Part shown: in pieces, positions 12,101 to 24,895 of the stretch
How the letters are laid out: every line of letters begins with the position of its first letter
How positions within the stretch are numbered: the stretch's first letter is position 1
From: Montifringilla adamsi
Lineage: Eukaryota; Chordata; Aves; Passeriformes; Passeridae
Assembly: GCA_017590115.1 (NCBI GenBank)
Contig: JAGGNK010010225.1
Location: 9,288,834-9,352,833 of the forward strand
Direction: 5' to 3'
DNA length: 64,000 nt
Translations under genes and position numbers: made by a program
Notes under the pieces: generated by a model
What the model was told of the DNA's origin: nothing
Database searches by the model: none
The model's input: only the letters and a program-made list of their open reading frames with translations

Positions 12101-15100
12101 TGACTGTGTGTTGGCAGCACAAAAAACCTTATTGAGATATTTTGCTGTCAGCTATGTGGGCTAATAAGGCTCTCAGTACCTATTTCTGTGTCATACCACA
12201 ATAAGGCACTAATTCTTACTAGACTCTGGTAATAACATATGTTCGTTCTTTATATTGGAGTTACTTAACATGTTTGCAGAGCTATTTGGAAAACACAATA
12301 ATGTGCCCAGTTTCAGATCCTCTGCAGAAATAAGAACTTGGGGAAACTATTATGCTTTGGTTTACAAGTGAAGGATGAGCAAAAATTTTACAACTGTGAT
12401 TAGTTTTCTTTTCAAGTACAATCTAAGTTAAAATGGCTGTTCTTCCAGTCTCTACCATTTACATATACAGCTAGTTACCTCCTATCCTGGTACATTTATT
12501 TTCTTTAAATCACCAGCAACAAAACATTACTGGCACAGGAGAAAATTACAGACTGAATAGATAACTTCTTAGGAAAGCTTCATGCTGTCCAGTGTTTTGC
12601 TAAAAGCTTGTCATGACAATCTTAGCTACATGTGATGACTTGCAGATTGGTAAACTTGCTGTCCCTGGAATCCCAAGGCAGCCCAGACCAGCTGCTGGTA
12701 ATTTTCATTGACTGTGACCTGATTTTTTATGAACATAAAATTTACTTATCACTGACCTTGTGTACAAAAGTAGTCGTGCTTCTTTGTATAATTTCACTGA
12801 TTTTTAAAAAGTAACAATATTTTGTTGTAAAACTGCCTACTTTGATTTGTTGCAAAAAAGCACACAGACGGTTAATCTACAGAAATACTTAAAATTAGAT
12901 TTTCAAATAAATTTGGTCGTTAAAAGGCAAATTATTGAATTACTTTGTTTTTCCTATGTTAGCTTTTAGTTATGTGAGCACATAGTGCATTCTTAGATTC
13001 ATTCCAGTGGTGAGTATCCCACTAATTTAGTACAATGCAACAAACCATATCCATAATTCCTAAGGTGTCTAAAGATGCTTGATGTTTTCCTCTCTTCTCC
13101 TTCATTCTCATTTTTGCATGTAACACATCCAGGTAAGGGCTCTTGCATGTCATTTGCAAAGTCTTGCTAGTGTTCAGTGAGGGATGGGGCCTAGAAACAT
13201 AAAGGCCACGTAGCAAACAGAATTGCTGCACAAAGTTTATGTATTGTCTTAGACAATAAAAGTAGGGCCACAATTTAGAGGCTGCATGCCAAGGCTGTCC
13301 AAGTCATGCTTTAGGACAGCCTGTAGCCTAGGCTAGAGATTAAGTGCAGATGAGAGAATATTCTTAGTGCTTAGAGAACTTGGCTCGTGAGGAAAGAACA
13401 TTGATGTCATCTTCCGCTACATGAAACCTCCTCCAAAGTGTTACTCTCAGCCTTAATTTTCATTAAATACGTTTGCGGTTGGGTTGACCTCTCAATTTGA
13501 TTCCGAGCCAGAGAGAAAATTTTATATCCTGCAAAGATACATTCCTTATCCCACCACTTCCTGCACAATACTCCAGTGTCCCGAGAAATGGAGACCAGGT
13601 GGAGAGCTCGACAGGGTTGGTTTCTTCTCTTATTGAGGCCAAGGGTGCATTTAGCAGGCCAGCAAGGGAATTTTGGAGTCCACCAGTAAAATGCTTTTGA
13701 AAGATGGTTCTCCTAGACCTCTGACTGGAATAGCACAGGTTATAGCAGTCTTTAAGCATAGACTTCAGTAGAGATCTGAAAGGAACCTGTGTTGTGCACT
13801 GGAATCCTGACTAAGCTTCATGCTAGGACAAAATTAAGGTCAAAACTGAAGCCACCTGAAAACAACTGGTGGATACAAAACATAAGAGAATATGAGGATA
13901 TATGTTACGATAAGGAATTAGTGAAGCTGGACTGCCCTGATTGTGAGTAGGTATTATATAGTAAAGGAACTTTTAATATGGTGAAAACAGAGGAAAGAAG
14001 AAAAGGTTCTGGCGTTTGGTTTTCCATTGAGGCTGCTCTCCTAAACTTGTCAAGTGCTGAGGGGAGGAAGCCCTGGCACATCATCTGTGATTTTTGTTAT
14101 CTACCTAATTTTGCCAAGATAGTATGGTATCCTGTAATCAGAAAATAATTTTTAACAGTGTAGAGACAATAGTCAAAACCACAGGAATTCTTGAATTTTT
14201 GTTATGAATGTAAAAAAAGAGAAGGGATTGCTCTGATCTTGCCCTTGGATTTTTCTGAAACATCTTGTCCAGAACTCAAACAGTGAACACAATTTACAAG
14301 GCTGTAAAAGTGAGAACTTGCATGATGAAGTAGAAGTAAAACCCTGAAACTGGTGCAAATACATGGGTTTTTTCTGAGGGACTGCTGAATATGTTTGTGA
14401 ATAGAGGTGGAGAGTTGCCTTTGAGCTCTGAAAGTCTGAAGTCTAATTCAATGCACTGAAACAATAGTTGTGTATGTTACATATTACACATTGTTTAAGT
14501 AACTTATGTTGGATTATGATGACCTGAAACACTCAAAAGGCTTGCTTGGCTCAGCAAACAAATGCTATTAAAGGGAGGCTTTATTTAATTAATTTGGCTC
14601 AGTTATAGTGCAATTAGTCAGGCTGATTTAGTACTTTTCTGAGTCTTGGTTTCCCTGAAGCAATACCATTTTGCAGACACTAGATTTCTTGTTCCAATTT
14701 TTCAGAGAACTGAGAAAGGTTACTTTCATTGTCAGTGTTGGGGGTTTGTGGAGTTTTGTTGGTTTCTTTAAATCAGGCACAAGTATTTCCCCAAGTGGTA
14801 CATGAGGATACAGGCAGAGATGGAAATTACTACAGCAATAATTCCACCTGCAGGTGTAGATGGGCTGCAGGGGTATTCACTGCTGATTTGTCCTTGATTT
14901 ATTGAGGAATTGCTGTGGGTTTGCCTTGCATGAGTGTTTCATATCTAGTAATTTCTAATTAAAGTAGCTTTTGTAATGTATGAGCAAGACACCGTAACAG
15001 AGAGAGATGTAGCTGTGGGTTGTGGATTCTGGATGGAGGTGCAAAAAAGGTGACTTGTTCCAAAGTTGCAGCTAAGTAACATTTCATATCTGCCACCATC

Positions 15101-16017
15101 AGTGCTCAGGATTGACCGGGTGCCTTGAACGAACCTTTCCCAAGAACTTTTGAGCTGGGAATAGGCTGGATTTATTACTTGCTTTTATAGTGTGGATAGC
15201 AGGACCATTCCTCTTAACATCCAGTTCACCTATAGCTTCTGTGGTGGTGGCAACAAGTTGTGGTAGTAAGTTCCATTGCTGCTACACACAATGTAAAGTA
15301 AATTCAACAAAACTCGAGTATTTGCTGAAAGCAGTTGCCTTCCCTGCAGTAGCTTCCAATGTGAAATATGCTTAATAAAGTGTTGAAAAACCTAGCCCAA
15401 AATATCCCTGTTCGAGGTGGGTCGAAGCATTTATGTGTGGCTTCCCTCTCTACTGTTTCTTATTCCATTTGCCCACCTGCCATTTCTAAAAGGTCAGTAC
15501 TTAGGAAAAGTTGTGAAGCAATGTAAACCAGGTTAGTCAGGCAATGCTCTTTGCAAGAGGTAGCTGAACAGTTCCTGTCCTCCATGTAGAGGATTACCAG
15601 GGCTGATGCTGTCTTTTTAACCACAGAGCATGGGTATAAAAACCTGGTTTGAATATTTCCAGCACAAAGACTTTGAGCTTATGCTTTTAATGTGATATTT
15701 GGGATCTGACCAACTACAGAAATACTATTTGTTACCAATGTTGAGACTGTAGAAATGCCCTGAATTTGCACCCAGCACCATGTAGCAGCTCTTTAATAAA
15801 AAGAAAACCAAGTGTGTTACCATTTAAAATAATTAGGAAAATACCTCTTGCTAAATGTAATTCTCATAATCTGCTAAATATAGTGAAAAATGACATTTTG
15901 CGGGGGCTTTCAAGAACACGCTGGGGAGTACTTAGATTTCCTGTTCCCAATAATTTTCCTATGTAAAGTATATTGCCTTATTTTTTTATAATTTTTCCTA
16001 CTAATTTCTCTTCCACA

Positions 16018-16063
16018 TAGTCATAACGCTCTTAGAGCGTTAGTCATAATGCTCTTAGAGGTT
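16018..16063 (+). repeat. 23-bp tandem duplication with internal palindrome
   Basis: Two head-to-tail copies of a 23-base unit starting TAGTCATAA (16018-16040 and 16041-16063), differing at a few positions. The first copy contains ACGCTC-TTA-GAGCGT, a 6-bp stem with a 3-nt loop; in the second copy the palindrome is partly broken by a C-to-T change. A short local duplication. Confidence 0.85.
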
Positions 16064-19000
16064 GTCCTTTGCTGTTGCTGTTGTTTTTTGCTGTTTAATG
16101 CAGAAAGCTGGGAAAAGGTTTGTGGAAACCTGTAGTGCAGTTATATAAAATGAATGTACTCTTCTTCATGCTAATAAAAGAAACATGCAATCTATAGGTA
16201 AAGAACTTCTGATATTTCTTTCGCACTCGATAAAGTGCAATCTCACTTGTTCTTATTGGCACCTATGGTCCTGTGCACATAATTGTTTATTTGCATCATA
16301 TGTTTTAATGCTGCTGGTAGTTTTGATTTCACCCATCTGGCTCAGTTAGAAGAGGGTAACTCAGCCCAGCTAGGCTGGGGATTGTAGACAGCACCACTGC
16401 TCTGCTAGAAACCAACCTGCATCCCTTTCAGTTAGTAGGGATTTTGCTTTAGACTTAGGTGCAGTCCAGTAAGAGCCCTTAACTACTACATTGGCTCAAA
16501 ATCTGTTATAGGAAACCACCTGTCACAGTTTCTAATTGAATATTTCTACAAATCCCATGTGTATTAATGAGGAGTGACTTAGTTGCTTGTGACAGATCAA
16601 CAGAGTTGACTATCTTCCTACCTGATTTAAAATCATGAATATTTTTTTTCTTTAACGGTATCTTTAACAGGAATTAAATCATTCCCGAAACTTAATGTAA
16701 CATGGATTGTGCTTTAATTTCAGACTAAGAAATTTTTAAAATTCTGCTTACATAAAATGCAGTATAAAATTACAATCTACATGCCCTCCTAAAGGTATTG
16801 TAAGTCTAGGCTTTTTTTTTTTTCATTTTAATTATTGGTTTAATATGATTGAGATGTGAGGAAGCACTGCCAGTATTATAAGCTTTATAGGAAAATATGT
16901 GGTATGTTCAATGAGCTAGGCAATTACATGTATTTTGGCTTTGTATTCATGTGATCCATAAAAGATGTTGAGTTTCCTCATTATTATTTTTTCTTTCCCA
17001 TCGCTGCCTCTGTGATGGTAAATGCAGACAGAAGATACTGCTTCAGTGAAGTTTGGACTTCATTATTTCACATCCCGAATGTCTAAAAAGCATGCAGGAG
17101 GTTTTGCGCACAGGTTGTGATAAAAAGGCTTAGTTTCTTACTATATTATTGTGATGGGGAAAGAGAAGAACTATGGCACAGAGGTATTCCATCCACATTT
17201 CTTGAAAACAGTTTCTTGGCAGAAATTGTACTAAAGTAGAAGTCCATTACCATGAACAATTTTTGATTTGCAAGAGCAGTAATTGTATACATACTGCTTG
17301 TCAATGCATGTTCTTACATATGGTATAAAACTAAAACATCGCTATCTGATGAGTTCTTCATTTTTGCTGATGTCCTTATTTCATTTGAGGCATGGTTTAT
17401 TGGGGCAGCATGTAGGGCAGGGTAAACTTTCACGATGAAACCTGAAACTGGATGAAACAAACCTGAAGGCTGGATCAAGTTCACAGGAACATTTGCTGAG
17501 GTTTCTAAGCCTGGGTTGAATTTGCAGCCAATCTGTGCTCACTTACTGTGCATTGAAAGAACCACAAGAAATGTATTGGTTTCATATGGTTTCAGCCTTC
17601 AGTAACTTCACACTACTGGTGACTTCAGTAGAAGCTGGTTGTTGCTTGCTCTGTCTTCAGTGAAAGGGAGCTGAGGCCCATGTCAAGTGATGTAAAAAGT
17701 CAAGTGTAGTAAGTAGTTGGACAGTGCCATCAAGTAGGAACGAGACAGAAAGGAGAGACTTTGTGCTGCCAAAAGCACAAAGGAGAAAGGCAGATGTAGG
17801 CAGGATCTCCCATCACACTTGAGAAACTCCCACTTGGTCATTACTGAGCTACAGTACACGTGAAAAGGATCAGACTGTGCATGCAGGATGGGTCTTTTGT
17901 TGACAGGGAAGAGAGGACAAGGAAAGGCCAACTAGCAAAAGTGAGGATGCTTCACCTTGTGGGTACAAACACAGGAGTTTCATGAAGGATGTCTTTCAGT
18001 CAGGGAAATACAAGGCAAAAAGTTTAATTGTGTCACAGAAGTATTTGAGGGAAGTAAAAACCTGGGTCAGCTTAGTTACGGGATGACTGAAACATATCAA
18101 GAAAGGAGAATTCAAGGGACACAATACACAAACTGAGTCCAGGACGGGTTCTTCAGTGTGATGGGTGCGGGCCAGTATCTCATTTTAACAGTTAGAGAAG
18201 GGTTATTGAAGGGCTATTTCTGCATCCTGATGAGTTGATGTAAAAGGAAAGCTTTATACTTTTAATTGTCTCTGGTAATAGTCATCCGGCTGCTGGGAGG
18301 TCACTTAAAAGCTTTGTTTGCTAATCCTCAGGAGATACTTGCTGATATGGCACTTGCAGCTCTCTCCTGTGAACACTGCGTCACAGGAGGAGTTTGATGG
18401 ATGCGCGTTTGAATAGGACTTGGTATCATTCTTTGGAGGTAATGCCACTAACAAACTCATCCCTTTTTATTTCTCTGTCAGCAATGCTGAAATAAATCAG
18501 CTGGCACTGGAAGTTGCTGAACTTTGGATTAAGTAGCAGTGTGGAAATATATTTGGCAAAAAAAAAAATCTAATGATAAATAAAAAGCAATCTCCCAAGA
18601 CATATGTAGGAAGCCTGGTTTCTGCAATTCCACCATGCTTCCTGCCAGTCAGAGTTGTGGAACCTGCTGGCCATTTTTTACTAAGCTTTGCAGTAGGGTA
18701 GAGGTCTTAAAAGTTAGATAAATTAATCTAATCTTCATCTAGTAAGTTGTTGGCAAGAAAGACCCAAATTAATGCTCTGGGTACTGAGGGAAAGGACTCA
18801 GGTGCTAAATGTTGTCTGGCAGTGCAGCTCTGGAGTAGCCTTGGTACTTGAGAGTTTAGAGGAGGCAGGTTTCCATTACTTCTGCCGGTCATAGGCAATT
18901 TGTCTTCTGTCCATATCATCTAGTGGAAAACTCCCTATGGCCTTGTGTTTGGCACTCTGATATTTCTCACAGTACTTCACAGAATTACTGGTTTGTCCTT

Positions 19001-22000
19001 GGGGAATTCAGTAAATATCTATGAGAAATTAAGTGCCTTGCTGTAATACTGGCTTTGGATCAGTGGAAGATGTAAAGAGTAGTGTAACATAGAAAAAGTT
19101 TTAGAAGGAACTTAGAATAAGAACTACCAGCCAAATATCTAAGAAACCTCCCAGATTAAATCTTCCTGTTATGTCTCTTTGGCATCTACCTTCCTGATGA
19201 TACTGTGTGTTGCAGGCAAGGCAAGCAAAGTCTGTGGAGCTGTGGGATCCATGGGGGCTGTCTGTGTGCCTGGGAATCCTTGGGAGCCATGAGAGAGGGC
19301 AATATCTGAAGGGACAAATGTTATTTAAACAGTGGGTCTTCAAGTTGGGTTTGTGTGCCAAGTTCCTTTGTAGCCAAAAATTTTCTGCTAACTTTCAACA
19401 ATTAGTCCGCAGTATCTGAACTATAACCTCAGTTTTCAAGCGACAGATGCTGAAGGCTTGGCTAGATAATTACATTAGCATTTACTTTCCTAAAACTGTA
19501 CATAGAGAAAGACAGCATACTGGCAGGGCTTTTCCATAAGAGCAACAGTTCACAGAAAGTAGAATTTCATTATTATGTCTGTGGTGCAGCTTTGAGAACA
19601 AAAACAGGTAATCCCTGAGGAGCAATTCAGCCAAAGCAGCTCAGAGCTGTAAGAACTGGCCACCAGTACCTTGTAGCTCCCACTGCCTGACTGCACATTT
19701 GTGTTCTTTTTTCTTTTCCCCCACCCCCCAATTTCCCGTGAAGATTGAATCAATGCAGCTCAGACTATGCGTCTGTGGTTGTTTTATTTTTGTCTGAGTA
19801 AATCAGAGCATTTCTATTTCTCAGTGCCCTGAAACAATAGTGACAGAGCTAATGACTTATATTTGATGTGGTGAGAAGCTTTGTGATTTAAGAGGTGTCA
19901 TGTAGGTTAAAAGGTGGTGACAGGATATCAAGGATTCATTGCTATGAAGAGGAGCATAGGATCTCACCAGGTAGGAAAAAAAAGTGAGAGTGGAGTCTAC
20001 AAGGGGGCCATATTCATTCTTATCCTCTGTTTATGCATTATAACCTTGAGACTCAGTATGAACATACACTTTCAGATCTTCTTATCCTATATGGGGATGA
20101 AATGGGAAATGTTTTCTGTGGAAATTAGAGAATGAATAATAAATATTCCCAGTAACATGTAAAATACTTAGAAGTATTTTTCCTCAAATGCTGTGTCTGT
20201 TGAATGCAGTGCAAGTTACATACTGCTCTTTCCTTACATCATTTGATTTTTGGGAAAGTCATTGGCAAAGATATGGAGCTGTGAGCCAAAAGGCACAGGC
20301 TCTGTTCCCCATCCCATCAATTATCTGCTTTGCGATCTGAGGCAAGTCATTTTTCTGCCCTGTGTCATTTCCTAACCTGTCTGATGCTTTGGCTGGCTGC
20401 TGACAGATCCCTTCACGTCTATGATAAAAAGTACTTTATATCAGACAGGTGGTGGTGTCAGCTGCATCTCTCTAGTTGGTGTCTGTTCCTACAGCATATT
20501 GAGAATTACAGTTAATAAGCTAATCAAATAGAACTATGTTAATTTAATTTCAAAGACACAGATGTTACTTTAAATTCCATAATATATAACATAGATATTA
20601 ATTTTTCAAGACTGGACAAGACGGGCAATTTAATGTGAATTAAATGCAGAAATTTTCACTAACCTAAGTGGTGACTCTGCTGTAGTTCAGAAAGGCATGG
20701 TTAGTTTTTCTGCCCTCAGCTGTTCATTTGCTTACATGTCTTCTGCTTTAAAATTCTGGTTTAACCAAACAAGAAACCAGACTATCAAGGTGCTCTGTCA
20801 AGGGCTGCTTTCTAGTAAAAGCCTACATGCAGTGCCGGCAGCTTTGTGAAAGCACAGATGCTGGTAGACTTCTTTCAAATTTCAAATTCTTTTTTCTTGG
20901 TGTTTATGTCAGAGGTTGGATCTGTTGGCCTCCTGGACTTGCCATTTGTCAGAAAATAGGCATTTATTAACTTAAAAATGCATGGTATGTATATAATACT
21001 GCTAAAATTGAGCTATATAAGCTTTAAAAATTACATTCCAAGAAAATACCAAAATTAGTTTGTAGTCCATTCTTATCTTTTAACTTCTGGGGTTTTTTAA
21101 ATACTGCTTGATAAAAAGCCTACACCTCAAATACATATGTAATATATTGTCCTTCATTGTGTGGAATTGGCGAGCTTAAAATACTATTGACAGGAGAATT
21201 TTTTAGTCCAGATGGCCTCCGCTTTGTGTAATTTACCTTTTAATGTATGGCTTGCCAGCTGGGACAACTTTGCTTTGGGTGAAATTTGCATAGCCATCAG
21301 ATATTTGTTACATGCCTGGAAAGAAAAGTGGGAGCAAGTTCTGGCTTATGCTAATACTTTGCTATCACCACATGCTACCACTAAAGCAGCAAAATAAGAA
21401 TTAGACTCTTCATTTGTTCTCAGCAGTTAAATTATGAGTCTCTGCCTTATAAAGATTAGATATTTTTCCATGAGCTCTTTACTACTGATGAAGCAGGCAG
21501 TGCTTTAATCGTGAAATTGTTTCACCTTGTTAAAATACTGCCGTTCTTGTTGAACAAATTAAGTTATAAAATATTGAATATGTGCACCAGGCATTTCCAG
21601 ACTTCAAATAAATTTTCAGACAAAACAAACTAAAACATTATAGGAATTCACGTTTTAATGCTTGATTTTATTCTAGTTCTATTTTTGTTACAGTAGTTTT
21701 AAAAGATTAGACATTACTCGTTCTAAAATAGTGCCACACTATTCTTGTAAATGTCCCAATAACAACAATAATTAATATCCCCACATTTGCATTTTAAGCC
21801 ACTCCATTTCCCTAGTCATCTATTACTTGGATGTGAAAAAATCATTTCTCGTCAAAACTTGGCACAGAATATCTGAATTCCATACTTTTTACCAGATGTA
21901 AAAATAAAAATGAACAAATTCATCTTTTTCCCCACCAATTAAAGGGTCCAATAAAGTATGAGTTAAATTTTGTCCTTGTTTTGATAAATGGTTTTCATTT

Positions 22001-22027
22001 ACAAAAGTTCAGAATAGCTCTGATCTT

Positions 22028-22062
22028 AAAAAAAAAATAAAATAAAATAAAAGGGAAAAAAA
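22028..22062 (+). repeat. A-rich (TAAAA)n simple repeat
   Basis: An A run followed by several TAAAA units and further A-rich sequence, leading straight into the G-rich block at 22064. Simple sequence, likely length-variable. Confidence 0.85.
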
Positions 22063-22063
22063 A

Positions 22064-22093
22064 GGGGGAGGTAGGGTGAAGGGGAATAGGGGG
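22064..22093 (+). other. Potential G-quadruplex motif
   Basis: Four G runs of 5, 3, 4 and 5 bases separated by loops of 5, 4 and 4 bases fit the G3+N1-7 rule on the + (JAZF1 sense) strand. The motif would therefore be present in the nascent intron RNA as well as in the DNA. Predicted from sequence only. Confidence 0.65.
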
Positions 22094-24364
22094 ATCTGCC
22101 TCATGAATGATAATAACATGAAACTGCTGCTTTCCAGAGAATGCTTAACAGCCTCAGCTGATTTCAGAGGAACACTTGCTTTTTGCAATGCAGTACTGTA
22201 AGAAAACAGCCACCATCTCCACTTGGCCACCACTGAGGTGGCTTTGGTCACAGGCTGTGGTTGGGGTGCTGATCACATCTGTCTCAAAATACTTCCAAAT
22301 GGTTAATTCAGGCCAAGAGCCTTGTACTGCTTCAGAGCAATGTGTGTTCTAGTCTTCCCTGAGAAAGAATACAACTGTTTTTCACCTCTCCAAGTTTTTC
22401 ATGAAGACCCTGGTTGTGCCCAAACCCAAACTTACTACAAAAGCCTGTAGTATCGTGTTGAATCTTCTTAAGGAAACTTCTTGAGCCTAGGGATATTGAG
22501 AGAGAGATCCATTGATTTAAAATTATACTTGATGAGGTGCGTTCTGTGATTCACCACACTAATTATAGTTTTCACTGGGGTAAAAAAGCTGAGAAATACT
22601 GAGAACATCCAGAAAATGGCAGAAGCATCTCCTGCTTTGGGTTAGTAGCCAGTGTGCTGGCCAGAGCCCTACCCTGCAACACATGGAGTGGGTGGGTGGT
22701 TGTTTCGTACAGAGCTGGGGACTGGTTTTTCTGCCGGATTGGTAAAAATCTGTTGCAACAGTGCTGGGTTTATGCCAGTGAATCATCTTTATTTATTTAG
22801 GAACACTTTTTTTTTCAAGCCTGACTTCAGTTCATGCAATTATCGCAACTGTGTTTCCCACCAGGGGAATTGCATGGCTCTTGCAGATTCCTGCCCGGTG
22901 GTGTTGGCTTGCCTGAGGCGTAGGCATAAAAGTTGCACATAGCTGGAAGATACTATTTTCTCTTCAGTTAGTGTGCATTGCCACCACTGGAGGAGACCAC
23001 AGAGGAGCCTGCCATCAATTTGTTCTTATTGCAGACACAGATTTTTATAACACGTTGGCTTTATTCAGATCCGAGTTGAAGTTTCAGGTCGGTCTTGGGA
23101 AAGTGGTATTTTTGAAAGCCAGAAACGTGTGGGTGAGTCCTCATTCATCTGCAGAAGGATGAGCGGGGAGTGAAGGGAATGGTGTCAGCCTGTATTGTTG
23201 GAAGCACATTCCCTCCATGAAGGGCAGGGTGCTGTAGCATTCAAGGCCTTGCTGTTTGTCTTGGCAGAGGACAAGTTGCTTGGACCATTTCAAGCCTTGT
23301 GTGAAAGTGGACACAGGTCTGCTAAGGCTGTGTTACATGGACACAGTCTCGGTGAGTGTAAAATACTCACTAATTTAAGGAAGTAGGCTGACACTGAGCC
23401 TGAAGAAGAAGGGGGGAAAAAACTGCAGCCCACCCTTGCGCTAAATATGTAACTATTGGCATACAGGAATAGACATTTAAAATTTATCACAGAAGTGAGA
23501 GTACTTTGCAAGGCGGTGCCCAGTCAGAATGACAAAAGAACAGGCATATTCTGTAACTTGAAACTCAGGATTCCTTCCCATTTCTGTCTCTAGTGGTTAG
23601 AGTTCTTCGCTCTTGTTAGATTACAAGTCTGCAGGGACTTTTAAAACTACTTATTCAGACTTTACTGTTTTGGATGTACAAGAGTTAGTTGCATTAAGCT
23701 GTAGCTTGGAAAAAAAAAAACTGAAACCATTTTTATAGCATTTTAAAATAACTTTATTAAAGGATAGCATAAAAGATCACAGTTTTTTTGTTTTTACAGC
23801 TCTGCTTTGAAAAGATAATAAAGCTACTACACAGGACATGTATTAGGCTGGTGATTAATGTGTCTGTGCGTTAGAACTCCGAATACTCTGAAACTAGCTT
23901 TATATTGGAATAAATGAAAATGTCACATAATGAAACCACAGAGGAGGAGTACAGTGCTAAGAAAATAATGTGCACTAGTCTCTCACTAGCTAGCATTTTA
24001 CATTAGCAGAGTGGGCTGAGGGTTTTTTTGCCTTCCATATGGGGATCTTAAAGTACTTAACATCAAAGAGGAGCTCTGTTTTGATAGAGTAATTGCTAGA
24101 GCCTGGATAATCCTATTGCACAAACATTAGCAGGAAGCTGGGGCTCTTGACACATTGAAGAGTAAAGTGGAAGTTTTAAAGTGTTTTTTCCTAGAACTAT
24201 TCTTTAATCATCGATCTGTATCTTAGGCACTTGAGTTCTAATATGTTGGTTTTACGATGAGATCCAGTATTGAATAAATAAATGTTATTGGGAGGTAGAT
24301 TCAAAGACAAGGTCTTTTTCCTCTAGGGAAGGATGGCTATCTACCTTCTTGTAGACACTGCATA
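22094..24364. other. Intron 2 stretch without a gene
   Basis: Noncoding, moderately richer in G+C between about 22640 and 23420, with many overlapping short open frames on both strands. None has recognisable similarity. A 10-A run occurs near 23711. No repeat family recognised. Confidence 0.7.
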
Positions 24365-24895
24365 ATTTAGGTTGGAAAGGATCCCAAGAGGTTTTGTCAT
24401 TCCGCCCCTGGCCCTAAGTAGGGTTAACCTCAAAGTTAGATGAGGCTGATTAAGGATCTTGTCTCTTTAGGCAGCCTTTTCCAGTGCCAAGGTGCTCTTG
24501 TGAAATCTTTTTTGCCTATATAAAATGGAGATTTTTCTGTGCTGAAAAACTATTATCCATTGACTTTTGCCTTTTTCATGTCTACACATCTCTGAGAAGA
24601 GCCTGGTTTAACCTTCTAGTGAGACAAAATCAGCCAGCTTGCTCAGCTTCTTCGCATCTTGCATGGTGCAGCCTCAGCCATGCTTCCCTGCTGCCCATCC
24701 ATGGCTTTGCCTCTTTGCTGGGGTTGCAGAAGGGAACATACTCTTCCAGACCAGTCCTCATGAGTGCTGTGTAGATGGCTTTAACGTATTCACTCAGCAC
24801 AGGCTGTGTGATTAACCTGTTGCTGCTGTGGTGTGTTGCTTGCTCTGGGCTAAGATGCTTTCTTCCCATTACCAGTTCTTTTCCAGGACGTCGCT
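24365..24895 (-). mobile_element. CR1 LINE fragment, antisense to JAZF1
   Basis: About 530 bp matching the reverse complement of the 3' part of a CR1 retrotransposon. On the + strand it begins with TTAGGTTGGAAAGGATCCC, the typical start of reversed CR1 tails. It continues through segments equivalent to 'pair of unspecific Cys/Pro-rich' CR1 3' sequence: 'AGCAGGGTTAACCT'-like, 'GGCAGCCTTTTCCAGTGCC', 'AAGAGCCTGGTTTAACCT', and 'CTCTTCCAGACCAGTCCTCA' followed by GAGTGCTGTGTAGA. The copy is diverged and 5'-truncated, as is usual for CR1, and carries no intact reverse transcriptase. CR1 is the dominant LINE of birds and other reptiles. Ends are approximate. Confidence 0.75.

Larger units (their letters stand above)
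4854..22027. other. Intron 2, 5' third: no gene seen
   Basis: About 17 kb of AT-rich noncoding sequence. Visible structure is limited to low-complexity patches: G/T-rich at 6077-6127; a short GAAA run at 9245-9259; a 23-bp tandem duplication at 16018-16063; GCTGTT repeats at 16071-16096; a T run near 16811-16822; and a run of ten A near 18560-18569. I recognised no interspersed repeat family. Open frames are all below about 115 codons and none looks like a known protein. Confidence 0.75.

Noticed and set aside
13440..13700. Possible degraded LTR or repeat, suggested by an unusual composition shift
   Set aside because: I could not match it to any repeat family I know, and no LTR-type ends or polyadenylation block were found.
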